Of a DNA stretch of 64,000 bases, positions 32,391-40,849 are shown in pieces. The position numbers and the translations under genes were made by a program. Origin of the DNA: UBA1926 sp036732005 (lineage in GTDB: Bacteria > Planctomycetota > Phycisphaerae > Phycisphaerales > UBA1924); assembly GCA_036732005.1 (NCBI GenBank), contig DAINDF010000002.1, positions 186,001-250,000 of the forward strand. Direction: 5' to 3'. The notes under the pieces were generated by a model. It had not been told where the DNA came from and searched no databases. It saw nothing but the letters and a program-made list of their open reading frames with translations. Numbering within the stretch: the first letter of the stretch is position 1; each line of letters starts with the position of its first letter.

Positions 32391-33557
32391 ATGCTCTCTG
32401 CTCTCACACTCGCAACGGTGCCCCCGCTGAACCTCTCCCACGAATCCGCGGGCGGGGCGATCGACGGGCTCGAAGGGCTCATCTTCCGCGGCCGGCCCAT
32501 GGGGGCGGCGGCGGCGGAGACCGACTCGCTCTTCATGCTGATTCTCTGGTTCTCCACCTTCTTCTTCGTGCTCCTGATGGGGCTGATGATCTACTGGGGG
32601 TTCTTCAAGTACCGCCGGCGTCCGGGCGTGCCCGCGCCCCGCAGCGTGAGCCACAACGGCCCGCTCGAGGTCTTCTGGACCGTCGTGCCGAGCAGCGCGC
32701 TTCTTGTGATCTTCCTGTTCGGGCTGTGGACCTACACCGACCGGCAGATCGCCTCGGGCAACGCGATCAATCTCACGGTGAAGGCGTGGAAGTGGGGCTG
32801 GGGCGTCACCTACCCGAACGGGGCGGAGAGCCAGTGGGCGCTCCGGCTCGACCCCGGGGGCACCCAGCAGGTGCCGGTCTTCGTGGTCCCGCAAGACACG
32901 GACATCGCGTTCACGATGATCAGCCAGGATGTCATCCACTCCTTCTGGATCCCGGACTTCCGCGTGAAGATGGATGTCTTCCCCAACCGCTACACGGGCT
33001 ACACCTTCCGGACGCCGACGCTGCCCGCGGATGTGGACTACGAGGACCACTGGATCTTCTGCGCCGAGTACTGCGGCGACCTGCACTCGGACATGGCGGC
33101 CGTTCTCCGCGTCGTCCGCCACGGGGACTATGTCGACATCACCGAGAACAAGTGGGCGACGGGCGACCTGACCCCGGTCGAGATCGGGCAGCGTGTGTAT
33201 GTCTCCAAGTGCGCCACCTGCCACTCGGTGGACGGGTCGGGCAATGTCGGGCCGACCTGGAAGGGGCTGTACGGCGCCGATGTCCCGCTCGCCGACGGGC
33301 GGACGGTCAAGGGCGACGAGAACTACATCCGCGAGTCGATCCTCGAGCCCGGGGCGAAGCTCCACGCGGGCTACGCGAACCAGATGCCGTCGTTCCAGGG
33401 CCTGCTGAACGACGCCCAGCTGGACGGCCTGATCGCCTACATCCGCAGCCTGGGCGACGGCGCGGGCGGCGGCGAAACGCCCCCCGCCGAGGGCGGGGAG
33501 ATGCCCCCCGGCGACGCGCCGGCGGACCAGACCAGCGGCGAGGGACCGAGCGACTGA
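32391..33557 (+). CDS. coxB: caa3 cytochrome oxidase subunit II with fused cytochrome c
   Basis: A 388-residue subunit with two membrane helices (about 46-70 and 95-114), a cupredoxin domain binding the binuclear CuA centre through His183, Cys224, Cys228, His232 and Met235 (FCAEYCGDLHSDM), and a C-terminal class I cytochrome c with CATCH at 274-278 and axial Met332 (QMPSF). This fusion defines caa3-type oxidases that take electrons directly from an ACIII or bc1 complex. The C-terminal 35 residues are a Pro/Gly/Glu linker-like tail. GAGGAA precedes the ATG. Confidence 0.93.
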   Translation: MLSALTLATVPPLNLSHESAGGAIDGLEGLIFRGRPMGAAAAETDSLFMLILWFSTFFFVLLMGLMIYWGFFKYRRRPGVPAPRSVSHNGPLEVFWTVVPSSALLVIFLFGLWTYTDRQIASGNAINLTVKAWKWGWGVTYPNGAESQWALRLDPGGTQQVPVFVVPQDTDIAFTMISQDVIHSFWIPDFRVKMDVFPNRYTGYTFRTPTLPADVDYEDHWIFCAEYCGDLHSDMAAVLRVVRHGDYVDITENKWATGDLTPVEIGQRVYVSKCATCHSVDGSGNVGPTWKGLYGADVPLADGRTVKGDENYIRESILEPGAKLHAGYANQMPSFQGLLNDAQLDGLIAYIRSLGDGAGGGETPPAEGGEMPPGDAPADQTSGEGPSD

Positions 33558-33624
33558 TCGATTGATGTGTACCCCGGGCCGAGCCCGGCACCCCCGCCGG
33601 CGGCGGCGGGAGGAGACCGACGAC

Positions 33625-35421
33625 ATGAGCACACTGGACCGACCCAACGACCTTCCGGCCGCCCCGCACCACGGCGGGCACCACGACGGTCCGTACTTTC
33701 AGACCCGCGGGAGCCTGGTCGCCGACATCATCAACTGGGCGACGACCGTCGACCACAAGAAGATCGGCGTGATGTACCTGTACGCGGTGCTGTTCATGTT
33801 CTTCCTGGGGGGCATGGCGGCGCTGGCGGTGCGGATGGAGCTGCTCGAGCCCGTGCGGATCACGACGAACGCCGCGGGCGAGCAGGTGATCACGGGCCAG
33901 CTCTTCGGGGCCGATCCCGAGAACATGCAGGCGGGCAACAACACCTACAACCGGCTGTTCACGCTGCACGGCGCGATCATGGTCTTCATGTTCATCGTGC
34001 CCTCGATCCCCGCGAGCCTCGGCAATTTCTTCCTGCCGATCATGATCGGGGCGAAGGATGTCGCGTTCCCGAGATTGAACCTGCTCAGCTGGTACATCTA
34101 TGTGTTCGGCTCGATCTTCGGGGTCGTCTCGATCGTGGGCGGCGGCGTCGACACGGGGTGGACCTTCTACACGCCGTATTCAACGACCACCGACGCGGAC
34201 CACTGGCGCGTGGTGTTCATGGTGCTCGCCGCGTTCATCCTGGGGTTCAGCTCGATCCTGACGGGGCTGAACTTCATCGTGACGACGCACAAGCTGCGCG
34301 CCCCCGGGATGGGCTGGTTCGACATGCCCCTGTTTATCTGGGCCCTCTACGCCACCAGCATCATCCAGGTGCTCGCGACGCCCGTCATCGGCATCACCCT
34401 GCTGCTGCTGGTCTTCGAGCGGGTCTTCCATGTCGGCATCTTCGACCCCGGGCTGGGCGGCGACCCCGTGCTCTACCAGCACTTCTTCTGGTTCTACAGC
34501 CACCCCGTGGTCTATGTGATGATCCTGCCCGCGATGGGCATCATCTCCGAGCTGCTCGCGGTCCACAGCCGCAAGCACATCTTCGGCTACAAGGCGATCG
34601 CGTTCAGCTCGCTGGGCATCGCGGCGGTGTCGTTCCTCGTGTGGGGGCACCACATGTTCACCGCGATGGGCGAACTGGCCAGCGCGATCTTCAGCGCCCT
34701 GACCTTCCTCGTCGCGATCCCCACGGCCGTCAAGGTGTTCAACTGGATCGCGACCCTGTACAAGGGCTCGATCGCGATCAACACGCCGATGCTGTACGCG
34801 ATGTCGTTCCTGTTCCTGTTCTCGATCGGCGGGCTCACGGGCCTTCCGCTGGGGGCCCTGGCGACCGACCTGCACCTGCACGACTCGTACTATGTCGTCG
34901 CCCACTTCCACTATGTCATGATGGGCGGCACCGTCATCGCGATGGTGGGGGGGCTGCACCACTGGTGGCCCAAGATGTTCGGGCGCATGTACAACGAACG
35001 CTGGGGCATGATCGGCTGCGTGATCGTGTTCATCGGCTTCAATGTCACCTTCTTCACCCAGTTCTTCCTTGGCACCCAGGGCATGCCGCGGCGGTACGCC
35101 TCGTATGTCGACGAGTTCCAGTTCCTGCATCAGCTCTCGACCTTCGGGTCGTGGCTGCTGCTCGTCGGCTTCCTCGTCCACCTGTTCAACTTCATCTACA
35201 GCCTCATCGCCGGGCCGAAGGCGCCGCCGAACCCGTGGGGCGGTCTGACGCTGGAGTGGGAGGCCGAGAGCCCCCCGATCGAGCACAACTTCCACCGCGA
35301 GCCGGTCGTCAAGCACGGGCCGTATGACTACGAGTCGGTCGTTCCCCCGCACTGCGACATCGCGGATTTCCCGCTCCCCCCGCCCGAGGTCGCCAAGGCC
35401 TCCCCGCGCGTGATCCGCTGA
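33625..35421 (+). CDS. coxA: caa3 cytochrome oxidase subunit I, A2-type
   Basis: A 598-residue catalytic subunit with 12 or more helices. Low-spin heme ligands are His115 and His429 (AHFHYV); the heme a3 ligand is His427; CuB ligands are His293, His342 and His343 (WGHHMFT), with the cross-linked Tyr297. The D-channel Glu of A1 oxidases is absent: the motif reads FYSHPVVY instead of HPEVY, the Tyr-Ser replacement that marks type A2 oxidases such as those of Rhodothermus and Thermus. The N-terminus is His-rich (APHHGGHHDG). GGGAGGAG lies 9 nt before the ATG. Confidence 0.95.
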   Translation: MSTLDRPNDLPAAPHHGGHHDGPYFQTRGSLVADIINWATTVDHKKIGVMYLYAVLFMFFLGGMAALAVRMELLEPVRITTNAAGEQVITGQLFGADPENMQAGNNTYNRLFTLHGAIMVFMFIVPSIPASLGNFFLPIMIGAKDVAFPRLNLLSWYIYVFGSIFGVVSIVGGGVDTGWTFYTPYSTTTDADHWRVVFMVLAAFILGFSSILTGLNFIVTTHKLRAPGMGWFDMPLFIWALYATSIIQVLATPVIGITLLLLVFERVFHVGIFDPGLGGDPVLYQHFFWFYSHPVVYVMILPAMGIISELLAVHSRKHIFGYKAIAFSSLGIAAVSFLVWGHHMFTAMGELASAIFSALTFLVAIPTAVKVFNWIATLYKGSIAINTPMLYAMSFLFLFSIGGLTGLPLGALATDLHLHDSYYVVAHFHYVMMGGTVIAMVGGLHHWWPKMFGRMYNERWGMIGCVIVFIGFNVTFFTQFFLGTQGMPRRYASYVDEFQFLHQLSTFGSWLLLVGFLVHLFNFIYSLIAGPKAPPNPWGGLTLEWEAESPPIEHNFHREPVVKHGPYDYESVVPPHCDIADFPLPPPEVAKASPRVIR

Positions 35422-35447
35422 GCCCCTGACGAAACGGAGACCCGGGC

Positions 35448-36140
35448 ATGACCGCGATCAACCCCGACAGCCCCGCCCCGCTCGGCCAGCCCAGGCAGCT
35501 GCCCTGGGAGCGGTACACCAAGGGCCACCACTGGCGCAACGCCGAGGACGAGTTCGACGCCGCCAAGTTCGGCATGTGGCTCTTCCTCTCCACGGAAATC
35601 CTGCTCTTCGCCGGCATCTTTGTGGCGTACGCGATTATGCGGATGATGCACCCCGAGGCGTTCGCCAACGGGTCGCACTACCTCGATGTCCGCTGGGGCG
35701 GGCTCAACACCGTGGTGCTGCTGCTCAGCTCCTGGACGGTCGCGATGAGCGTCCGCTGCGCCCAGCTCAACCAGCAGAAATGGCTCCGGATCAACCTGAT
35801 CATCACCCTGATCTGCGCCATCGCCTTCTTCGTGATCAAGCTGACCTTCGAGTACATCCCCAAGTGGTCCGAGGGCAAGCGCCCGGGGGCGCTCTTCGAG
35901 TATCCCTACGCGACCGACCCCTACGAGCCGCTCTGGTGGAGCGTCTATTACACCGCGACCGGCATCCACGCGCTCCATGTGCTCATCGGGGCCGGGCTGC
36001 TGACCTGGGTTCTCGTCCGTTCCTTCAAGGGCATTTACGGGCCCAAGAACTACGCCATGGTCGAGACGAGCGGCCTGTACTGGCACCTGGTCGACCTGAT
36101 CTGGATCTTCCTGTTCCCCCTGCTGTACCTGATCCACTGA
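35448..36140 (+). CDS. coxC: Cytochrome oxidase subunit III
   Basis: A 230-residue heme-copper oxidase subunit III with five predicted helices. Family features are the KFGMWLFLSTEILLFAGIF opening, TVVLLLSSWTVAMSV, the GIHALHVLIGAGLL helix and the terminal GLYWHLVDLIWIFLFPLLYL. It lies 26 nt after coxA. A charged loop (YIPKWSEGKRPGALFEYPY) between helices 3 and 4 is typical of caa3 enzymes. Confidence 0.93.
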   Translation: MTAINPDSPAPLGQPRQLPWERYTKGHHWRNAEDEFDAAKFGMWLFLSTEILLFAGIFVAYAIMRMMHPEAFANGSHYLDVRWGGLNTVVLLLSSWTVAMSVRCAQLNQQKWLRINLIITLICAIAFFVIKLTFEYIPKWSEGKRPGALFEYPYATDPYEPLWWSVYYTATGIHALHVLIGAGLLTWVLVRSFKGIYGPKNYAMVETSGLYWHLVDLIWIFLFPLLYLIH

Positions 36141-36168
36141 GCACGAGCCGACCCGACGCGAGCAAACC

Positions 36169-37041
36169 ATGTCCCACGACGCACCCCAACACGCGAACGC
36201 CGGCTTCGACTGGGCCGACCCGCATCATTTCCATCACGACGACGCGGGCCACCATGTCGATCACGGCGCCCACCATGTCACGAGCTGGCAACGCCTGTTC
36301 TTCGTGCTCGTCGCCCTGCTGATCCTGACTGCCCTCACCGTCGGCGCCGCGACGGCCGAGGCCTGGGCGGTCGGCATGGGCGTTCATATCACGCACTTCT
36401 GGAATGTCATCATCGCGTTGTCCATCGCGCTGGTGAAGGCCGCGATGGTCTGCATGTATTTCATGCACCTCAAGCACGACAACCCGCTCAACACGATGAT
36501 CCTGCTGACCACGCTGTTCATCTTCGGGCTGTTCATCCTCTTCACCGGGATCGACCTCACCGAACGCGACGCGGTCAACCCAATCCGAGCCGAGTATGTC
36601 CAGGCGGGCGGCACGGGCGTCGGCATGGTCGCCGGGGGCGGCAGCCTCGGCGGGAACATCACCACCGTCCGCAAGCAGCAGAAGATCAAGAAGATCGCGA
36701 CCACGCTCGCCGCCGAGCACGGGCGCGAGACGCCGAGCGAGGAAGACCTCGCCCACGCGACCACCGAATTCTGGCACGATTTCTACCATCACAAGGTCGA
36801 GGACCACCACGGCAAGGTCCCGCACCGCCACGCCGACGATCTCACCAACGAATACGCCGGCTGGCTCGCCCACCACTTCGCCACGCACGGGGGCGAGGAG
36901 TCCAGCACCTCCCAGATGAGCCGGCCCCGCCACGGCCTCACGCCGGGCCTGTTCGACGGGCACGACGCCGCCCATCACGGCGACGGGCACGCCCCGGCGG
37001 ACGCCCCCCCACACGCCGACCCCGCCCACGGAGACCACTGA
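36169..37041 (+). CDS. coxD: Cytochrome oxidase subunit IV with long His-rich extension
   Basis: A 290-residue protein. The core (about 38-130) is the three-helix caa3 subunit IV fold: LFFVLVALLILTALTVGAA, HFWNVIIALSIALVKAAMVCMYFMHLKHD, then MILLTTLFIFGLFILFTGID. Normal family members have about 100 residues; here a His-rich N-terminus (HHFHHDDAGHHVDHGAHH) and a roughly 150-residue hydrophilic C-terminal tail rich in His (FYHHKVEDHH, AAHHGDGHAP, PAHGDH) are added. Metal binding or assembly is a guess. Confidence 0.85.
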   Translation: MSHDAPQHANAGFDWADPHHFHHDDAGHHVDHGAHHVTSWQRLFFVLVALLILTALTVGAATAEAWAVGMGVHITHFWNVIIALSIALVKAAMVCMYFMHLKHDNPLNTMILLTTLFIFGLFILFTGIDLTERDAVNPIRAEYVQAGGTGVGMVAGGGSLGGNITTVRKQQKIKKIATTLAAEHGRETPSEEDLAHATTEFWHDFYHHKVEDHHGKVPHRHADDLTNEYAGWLAHHFATHGGEESSTSQMSRPRHGLTPGLFDGHDAAHHGDGHAPADAPPHADPAHGDH

Positions 37042-37044
37042 CCC

Positions 37045-37884
37045 ATGCGGCCCAACCGGGCCATCGCCTTCGCCCTCGCCGGGCTCTCGGCCCTGACGCT
37101 CGCGGCCAGCGCGTGGCGTTTGGCCGAGCGCATCCGGGCCTGGAACGCCGAGAACCCGCGTCCGGTCTTCTACTTCATCTCCGTCGGGCAAACCTCGTTC
37201 ACCTTCGCGGGCCGCCCGGTCGAGATCACGGACGCGCTGAACGCCGCCGGCGAGGGTGAGGTCACGATCACCTACGGCCCCGACACGCTCGCCCTGCCGG
37301 TCCAGATCCCGACCGACCTGCCCCTGCCCGGGCTCGATCGGCACGCCGACTGGCTCCGCCTCCAGGTTTTCGCGGACGGCTCCGGGCTTGATTTCCCGGA
37401 ATTTGAGGCGGCTCTCGCGAGTGGAGAGATCACCAGCCGGCTCGTCGCGGTCGTTCGCGTGCCGCACGCCGAGCCTCCCAAGGAGGGCGTGTTCGGCCTC
37501 GAGACCGAGGAAAACTGGGGCTGGGGTGAAGTCCGCCGGGACCGCTGGGCGTTCCAGTTCCACGAGTTCCTCCCCGAGGGAGGCTGGCGAAGCGACACCC
37601 TCCGTTTCCCGGAGAGCGGGCAGGCGTTCTACCGCCGCCAGGTCCGGGCCGACCTCAAGGGCGAGCCGCCCCCCGAGCGCGCGGCGGACGAACTGGTCGA
37701 AGGCTCATGGCAGTTCCAGGCCGCCATCCCCCTGATGAACCGCCCGCCCTCGATCACCAACGAGCGGCAAGCGCTTCGTAACGCGGGCTGGACGCTCCCG
37801 GTCGCTTCCGCGAGCGTGGTGGTGCTGATGCTCTCCCTCGCCTTCGCGTTCGCGCCGGCCCGCCCGGCTTCCCGAGCCTCCTGA
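37045..37884 (+). CDS. Two-helix membrane protein at the end of the oxidase operon
   Basis: A 279-residue protein with an N-terminal helix (about 6-24), a roughly 220-residue extracytoplasmic domain and a C-terminal helix (about 252-271) before a short basic tail. The middle is beta-rich with conserved-looking FISVGQTSFTFAGRPVEI and LETEENWGWGEVRRDRWAFQ. No family is recognised. It starts 3 nt after coxD and ends at the operon terminator, so a role in oxidase assembly or stability is inferred from position only. Confidence 0.7.
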   Translation: MRPNRAIAFALAGLSALTLAASAWRLAERIRAWNAENPRPVFYFISVGQTSFTFAGRPVEITDALNAAGEGEVTITYGPDTLALPVQIPTDLPLPGLDRHADWLRLQVFADGSGLDFPEFEAALASGEITSRLVAVVRVPHAEPPKEGVFGLETEENWGWGEVRRDRWAFQFHEFLPEGGWRSDTLRFPESGQAFYRRQVRADLKGEPPPERAADELVEGSWQFQAAIPLMNRPPSITNERQALRNAGWTLPVASASVVVLMLSLAFAFAPARPASRAS

Positions 37885-37941
37885 GGTGAGACCCGGTGCA
37901 CGCCGTGCACGGTCCGCCGAACCCCCTCGGCTCCAGTAAAA

Positions 37942-37963
37942 AACCCGGGCCTGCGCCCGGGTT
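37942..37963. terminator. Bidirectional terminator at the end of the oxidase operon
   Basis: A perfect 9-bp stem AACCCGGGC / GCCCGGGTT has a 4-nt loop. The A5 run just before it gives a U-tract for the convergent minus-strand gene; on the plus side only TT follows. Confidence 0.8.
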
Positions 37964-38008
37964 CTCCCACTACGGCTCAACGCCGCTCCGCAGCGGTTCA
38001 ATGCAAGG

Positions 38009-38743
38009 TCAGGGGCACCCCCCGACGAACGCGTTGGCGAAGGTCGAGAGGTCGGCCAGGTCGAACAGCCCGAACGGCTCGGCCAGGTCCGCCGCGGGGA
38101 GCCCCGCCACGAACGCCCCGACGAACACGGTGATGTCGCTCAGGTCCAGCACCCCGAAGGGCTCGGCCAGGTCCGCCGCGCACGCCGTCTCCCACACCCA
38201 CCCGAGCGTGATCTCCCCGGGCTCATACCCCGCGAGCGGCACGCCCGCGGCATCGCCCATGTACACGCGGTAGGTCGCCGCGAAGTGCCCCGGGGTGGTC
38301 GCCGCGTAATAGTTGTGCAGCATCACCCCGTCCCACACCATGCGGGGCGGGGCCCCCGCCGTTCCGAAGAGCGGGTCCATGAACGAGTACGGCCCGAAGG
38401 CGCGCCCCGCGTAGGCCGCCAGCCCGGGGCTCTGCTGCACGGACTCCATGTAGACGAACCCCCCCGGGGGCGGCGCCCACAGCCCGTTGACGAGCCAGCC
38501 GTATTGCGCGTTGAACCGCGTCCCATTCAGCACCGCCGCCGCCCCGGTGTAGACCTCCGGGCCCTCGATGAGCACCTGCTCGCCGGGGTGCTCGACGGCG
38601 AGCACGAAACGCCGGTCGGGCGTCAGCGTCACCAGCACATGGTTCATGTCCCCCCCGAGCGGCGGCAGGTCCGCCGCCGCCGGGAGCGACACGATCACGC
38701 ACGCGGAGAGCGAGCCCGCGATCTTCGCGATGCCGGTGCTCAT
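38009..38743 (-). CDS. Secreted protein with GC-type dockerin tag (paralogue of the next gene)
   Basis: A 244-residue exported protein: signal peptide ending AAA, a globular domain of about 165 residues with EVYTGAAAVLNGTRFNAQYGWL and YRVYMGDAAG, then Cys-AADLAEPFGVLDLSDI, AADLAEPFGLFDLADL and the terminal GGCP. The domain is clearly homologous to that of the gene upstream, but the sorting tag differs. The ATG overlaps the upstream stop by 4 nt, and GGGGAGGAGG lies 6 nt ahead of it. Function is unknown. Confidence 0.8.
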   Translation of the reverse strand: MSTGIAKIAGSLSACVIVSLPAAADLPPLGGDMNHVLVTLTPDRRFVLAVEHPGEQVLIEGPEVYTGAAAVLNGTRFNAQYGWLVNGLWAPPPGGFVYMESVQQSPGLAAYAGRAFGPYSFMDPLFGTAGAPPRMVWDGVMLHNYYAATTPGHFAATYRVYMGDAAGVPLAGYEPGEITLGWVWETACAADLAEPFGVLDLSDITVFVGAFVAGLPAADLAEPFGLFDLADLSTFANAFVGGCP

Positions 38744-39366
38744 CGACGCCTCCTCCCCGCGAACAGCCCCGCGCCCGCGAGCCCGGCGAATACCCCCGGG
38801 GCCGGCACCGCAACAAAGCGGAGCGTCACCTCGGCCTGCCCATAGGAATCGACCCGGGCGCCCGCTGCATCCACCACGAAGACGCGGAACGACGCGTCGA
38901 ACTCCCCCAGCGAGGTCGCGGCGAACCAGTCGTGCCGCATCGTCCCGGCCCAGTCGGAGGCGGCGACCGACCCGTCCGTGCCGAAGATGGGGCTGTAGGT
39001 GTGCATCTGCCGCATCGTGCGCATGCCCCCCTCGTAGGCCCCGAGCCCCGCGTCCATCGCGGTGTTCTCGATCACGATCCGCTCCCCCGCGCCGAGCGAG
39101 ATGAAGCCGTCGGCGAGCCAGCCGTACTGCGACGAGTACCACCTGTTGTCAAGCACCGCCGCAGCCCCCGTGTACGCCTCGCCCGGGAACCGCATCATCT
39201 CGACGCGGGCGTCGGGCGCGGCGTCGACATGGGCGTGCACGCCGCCCTGGTCCACGCCGATCATCACATGCACCATATCGCCCCAGACATTGGGCCAGAC
39301 ATCCGCCGAGGCGACGCCGCACAGCGAGGCGGTCAGCACGGCGGCATTCACAAGATTCTGGTTCAT
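38740..39366 (-). CDS. Secreted protein with PEP-CTERM-like tail (paralogue of the previous gene)
   Basis: A 208-residue exported protein: signal peptide ending VASA, domain with EAYTGAAAVLDNRWYSSQYGWL and FRVFVVDAAG, and a C-terminus VPAPGVFAGLAGAGLFAGRRRR of the PEP-CTERM type (Pro-rich motif, hydrophobic helix, Arg cluster) recognised by exosortase-like systems. GAGGAG precedes the start. It is the first of a tandem paralogue pair in which only the C-terminal sorting tag has been exchanged. Confidence 0.8.
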   Translation of the reverse strand: MNQNLVNAAVLTASLCGVASADVWPNVWGDMVHVMIGVDQGGVHAHVDAAPDARVEMMRFPGEAYTGAAAVLDNRWYSSQYGWLADGFISLGAGERIVIENTAMDAGLGAYEGGMRTMRQMHTYSPIFGTDGSVAASDWAGTMRHDWFAATSLGEFDASFRVFVVDAAGARVDSYGQAEVTLRFVAVPAPGVFAGLAGAGLFAGRRRR

Positions 39367-39421
39367 CGGTCGATCTCCTCGCGCCGGAGGCGCGTTGGTT
39401 GCAGAGTCGTTCGGCGCTCGG

Positions 39422-40219
39422 CTACTCCGCCGTCGCCGGGTTCCAGTCGTTCACCCCGCGGGCGGGGTCGAAGGTCTCTTCGAACGGGATGTCGACGGCA
39501 CGCCCGTCGAGCATCAGATACGCCGCCGTGCGCCCGTGCCGCGTCTTGGCGACCCGGGTCGTCGGGGCGTTGAACTGCGTCCAGAAATGGGCCATGAAGT
39601 GGTCGACCATCGCGCCCGCCGAGTCGCCCTCATGCACCTCGCCGAACGCAACGGTCGCCGACGGGCGGGGCGCCGCGTCAAGCCGGCGCCACAGCCGGGC
39701 CCGCGCCGGATGCAGAGGGTCGAGTTCACCCGCCGTGAGCACGAAGTAGGCGTTGTACCCGTAGCTCCCGTCATACACCGCGGCCCGGGTCGCCGGCGGG
39801 TCCACGCCGCGGGGGTCGTGCCCGCAGCGGTAGAACGCCTCGACAGACGCCCGCCAGTCCACGCCGCGCCCATCGAGCCGCTCTGGATCGAGCAGGTCGT
39901 CACGGGTAAACCCCGGCGCCCCGAGGTACGGCAGCAGCGCCAGGCTCCACGACGCAAGCCGAGTCGAGGCCGGGTCCGGATCGAAGAACCCCGCGGCGTG
40001 ATCCGCCAGCGGGAGCTCGTCACGCGACTCGTCCGCGTAGAGATGCATCGCCTGCCCGATCGATCGGAACCCGGCCAGGCACGCGATGTTCCGGGCCGAC
40101 GCCCGGGCCCGCCCGAGCGCGGGCAGCAGGGTCGCGATCATCAACGCGATGATCGCGATGACCACCAGCAACTCGACGAGTGTGAACGCCGAGCGCCGGC
40201 CACGATCGATACCGACCAT
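39422..40219 (-). CDS. Pseudopilin with prepilin-type N-terminus
   Basis: A 265-residue protein. The class III prepilin leader and helix are plain: GRRSAFTLVELLVVIAIIA with cleavage before Phe and Glu at +5, then IATLLPALGRARASARNIAC. The C-terminal domain has FGEVHEGDSAGAMVDHF and RTAAYLMLDGRAVDIPF, typical of planctomycete pseudopilins of the type II secretion family. Such proteins are very numerous in Planctomycetota. The ATG is set by GGAGG 7 nt upstream. It lies 55 nt before the PEP-CTERM gene and probably heads that unit. Confidence 0.85.
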   Translation of the reverse strand: MVGIDRGRRSAFTLVELLVVIAIIALMIATLLPALGRARASARNIACLAGFRSIGQAMHLYADESRDELPLADHAAGFFDPDPASTRLASWSLALLPYLGAPGFTRDDLLDPERLDGRGVDWRASVEAFYRCGHDPRGVDPPATRAAVYDGSYGYNAYFVLTAGELDPLHPARARLWRRLDAAPRPSATVAFGEVHEGDSAGAMVDHFMAHFWTQFNAPTTRVAKTRHGRTAAYLMLDGRAVDIPFEETFDPARGVNDWNPATAE

Positions 40220-40296
40220 GACAGGGCCTCCAGCGCCGCGGGCACCGCCGCGGCGAGAACGAGGGGGGCATCCGGGTGTCACAGAGAAACGCGGCT

Positions 40297-40767
40297 TCAG
40301 GCCCGGGCGACGCCCGCGCGGGGAGGCGGCGGGTCCATCGGCAGGGCTTGGGCCAACGGCGCCCGCGTCCGCACGGATCGCACGACGCCGCTCAACTCGG
40401 GCGACGGCGCTTCCGGAACGGGGCTCCAAAGCCGCACGATCAGCGAACTCGTCACGAGGTTGACCGCGAACGGCACCTCATGGTCGAGCCGTTCCGCCTT
40501 CCGGGTCCATGCGAGCGAATCGCCCCGGTCATCCCCCCCGTGCGCCCCGCCGCCCGAAGGAGGACAGAGCGGGCACGCGGGCTCGGCCGCGAGGTCCGGC
40601 AGGCAGGCGCACATATCCTGCCCGCACCGCGACCAGGGCGCCCGGGCGGTGCCCCCTCCGAACGGGGAACTCGGCAGCCACCCGAATGCCAGCACCACCA
40701 GCGCGACCACCGCGCCCCACCCCGAGGCCGCGACGGCGCCTCGGCCCACCGATCGGTGCTGTCTCAC
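40297..40767 (-). CDS. Cys-rich putative membrane protein, uncertain
   Basis: Up to 156 residues with one membrane helix (WGAVVALVVLAFGWL), then a Cys-rich patch (CGQDMCACLPDLAAEPACPLC) and a C-terminal domain with FAVNLVTSSLIVRLWSPVPE. The open frame reaches 40836, but its first part covers the terminator of the OmpA gene, so a downstream GTG (40767) or a later start is more likely; no Shine-Dalgarno helps to decide. The Cys pattern could hold a metal. It stops 78 nt before the pseudopilin start. Confidence 0.45.
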   Translation of the reverse strand: MRQHRSVGRGAVAASGWGAVVALVVLAFGWLPSSPFGGGTARAPWSRCGQDMCACLPDLAAEPACPLCPPSGGGAHGGDDRGDSLAWTRKAERLDHEVPFAVNLVTSSLIVRLWSPVPEAPSPELSGVVRSVRTRAPLAQALPMDPPPPRAGVARA

Positions 40768-40799
40768 AAGACAGGTCACGGCAGTACAGTAGCAACAAC

Positions 40800-40825
40800 G
40801 CCGCCCGGAGCAAGCCCCGGGCGGC
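40800..40825 (-). terminator. Terminator of the OmpA-like lipoprotein gene
   Basis: On the minus strand an 11-bp stem (one G-U pair) with a 4-nt loop is followed by GTTGTTGCTA, a moderately U-rich tail, 25 nt past the stop codon. Confidence 0.6.
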
Positions 40826-40849
40826 GGACAGAGCACGATTGCGAGCGGT

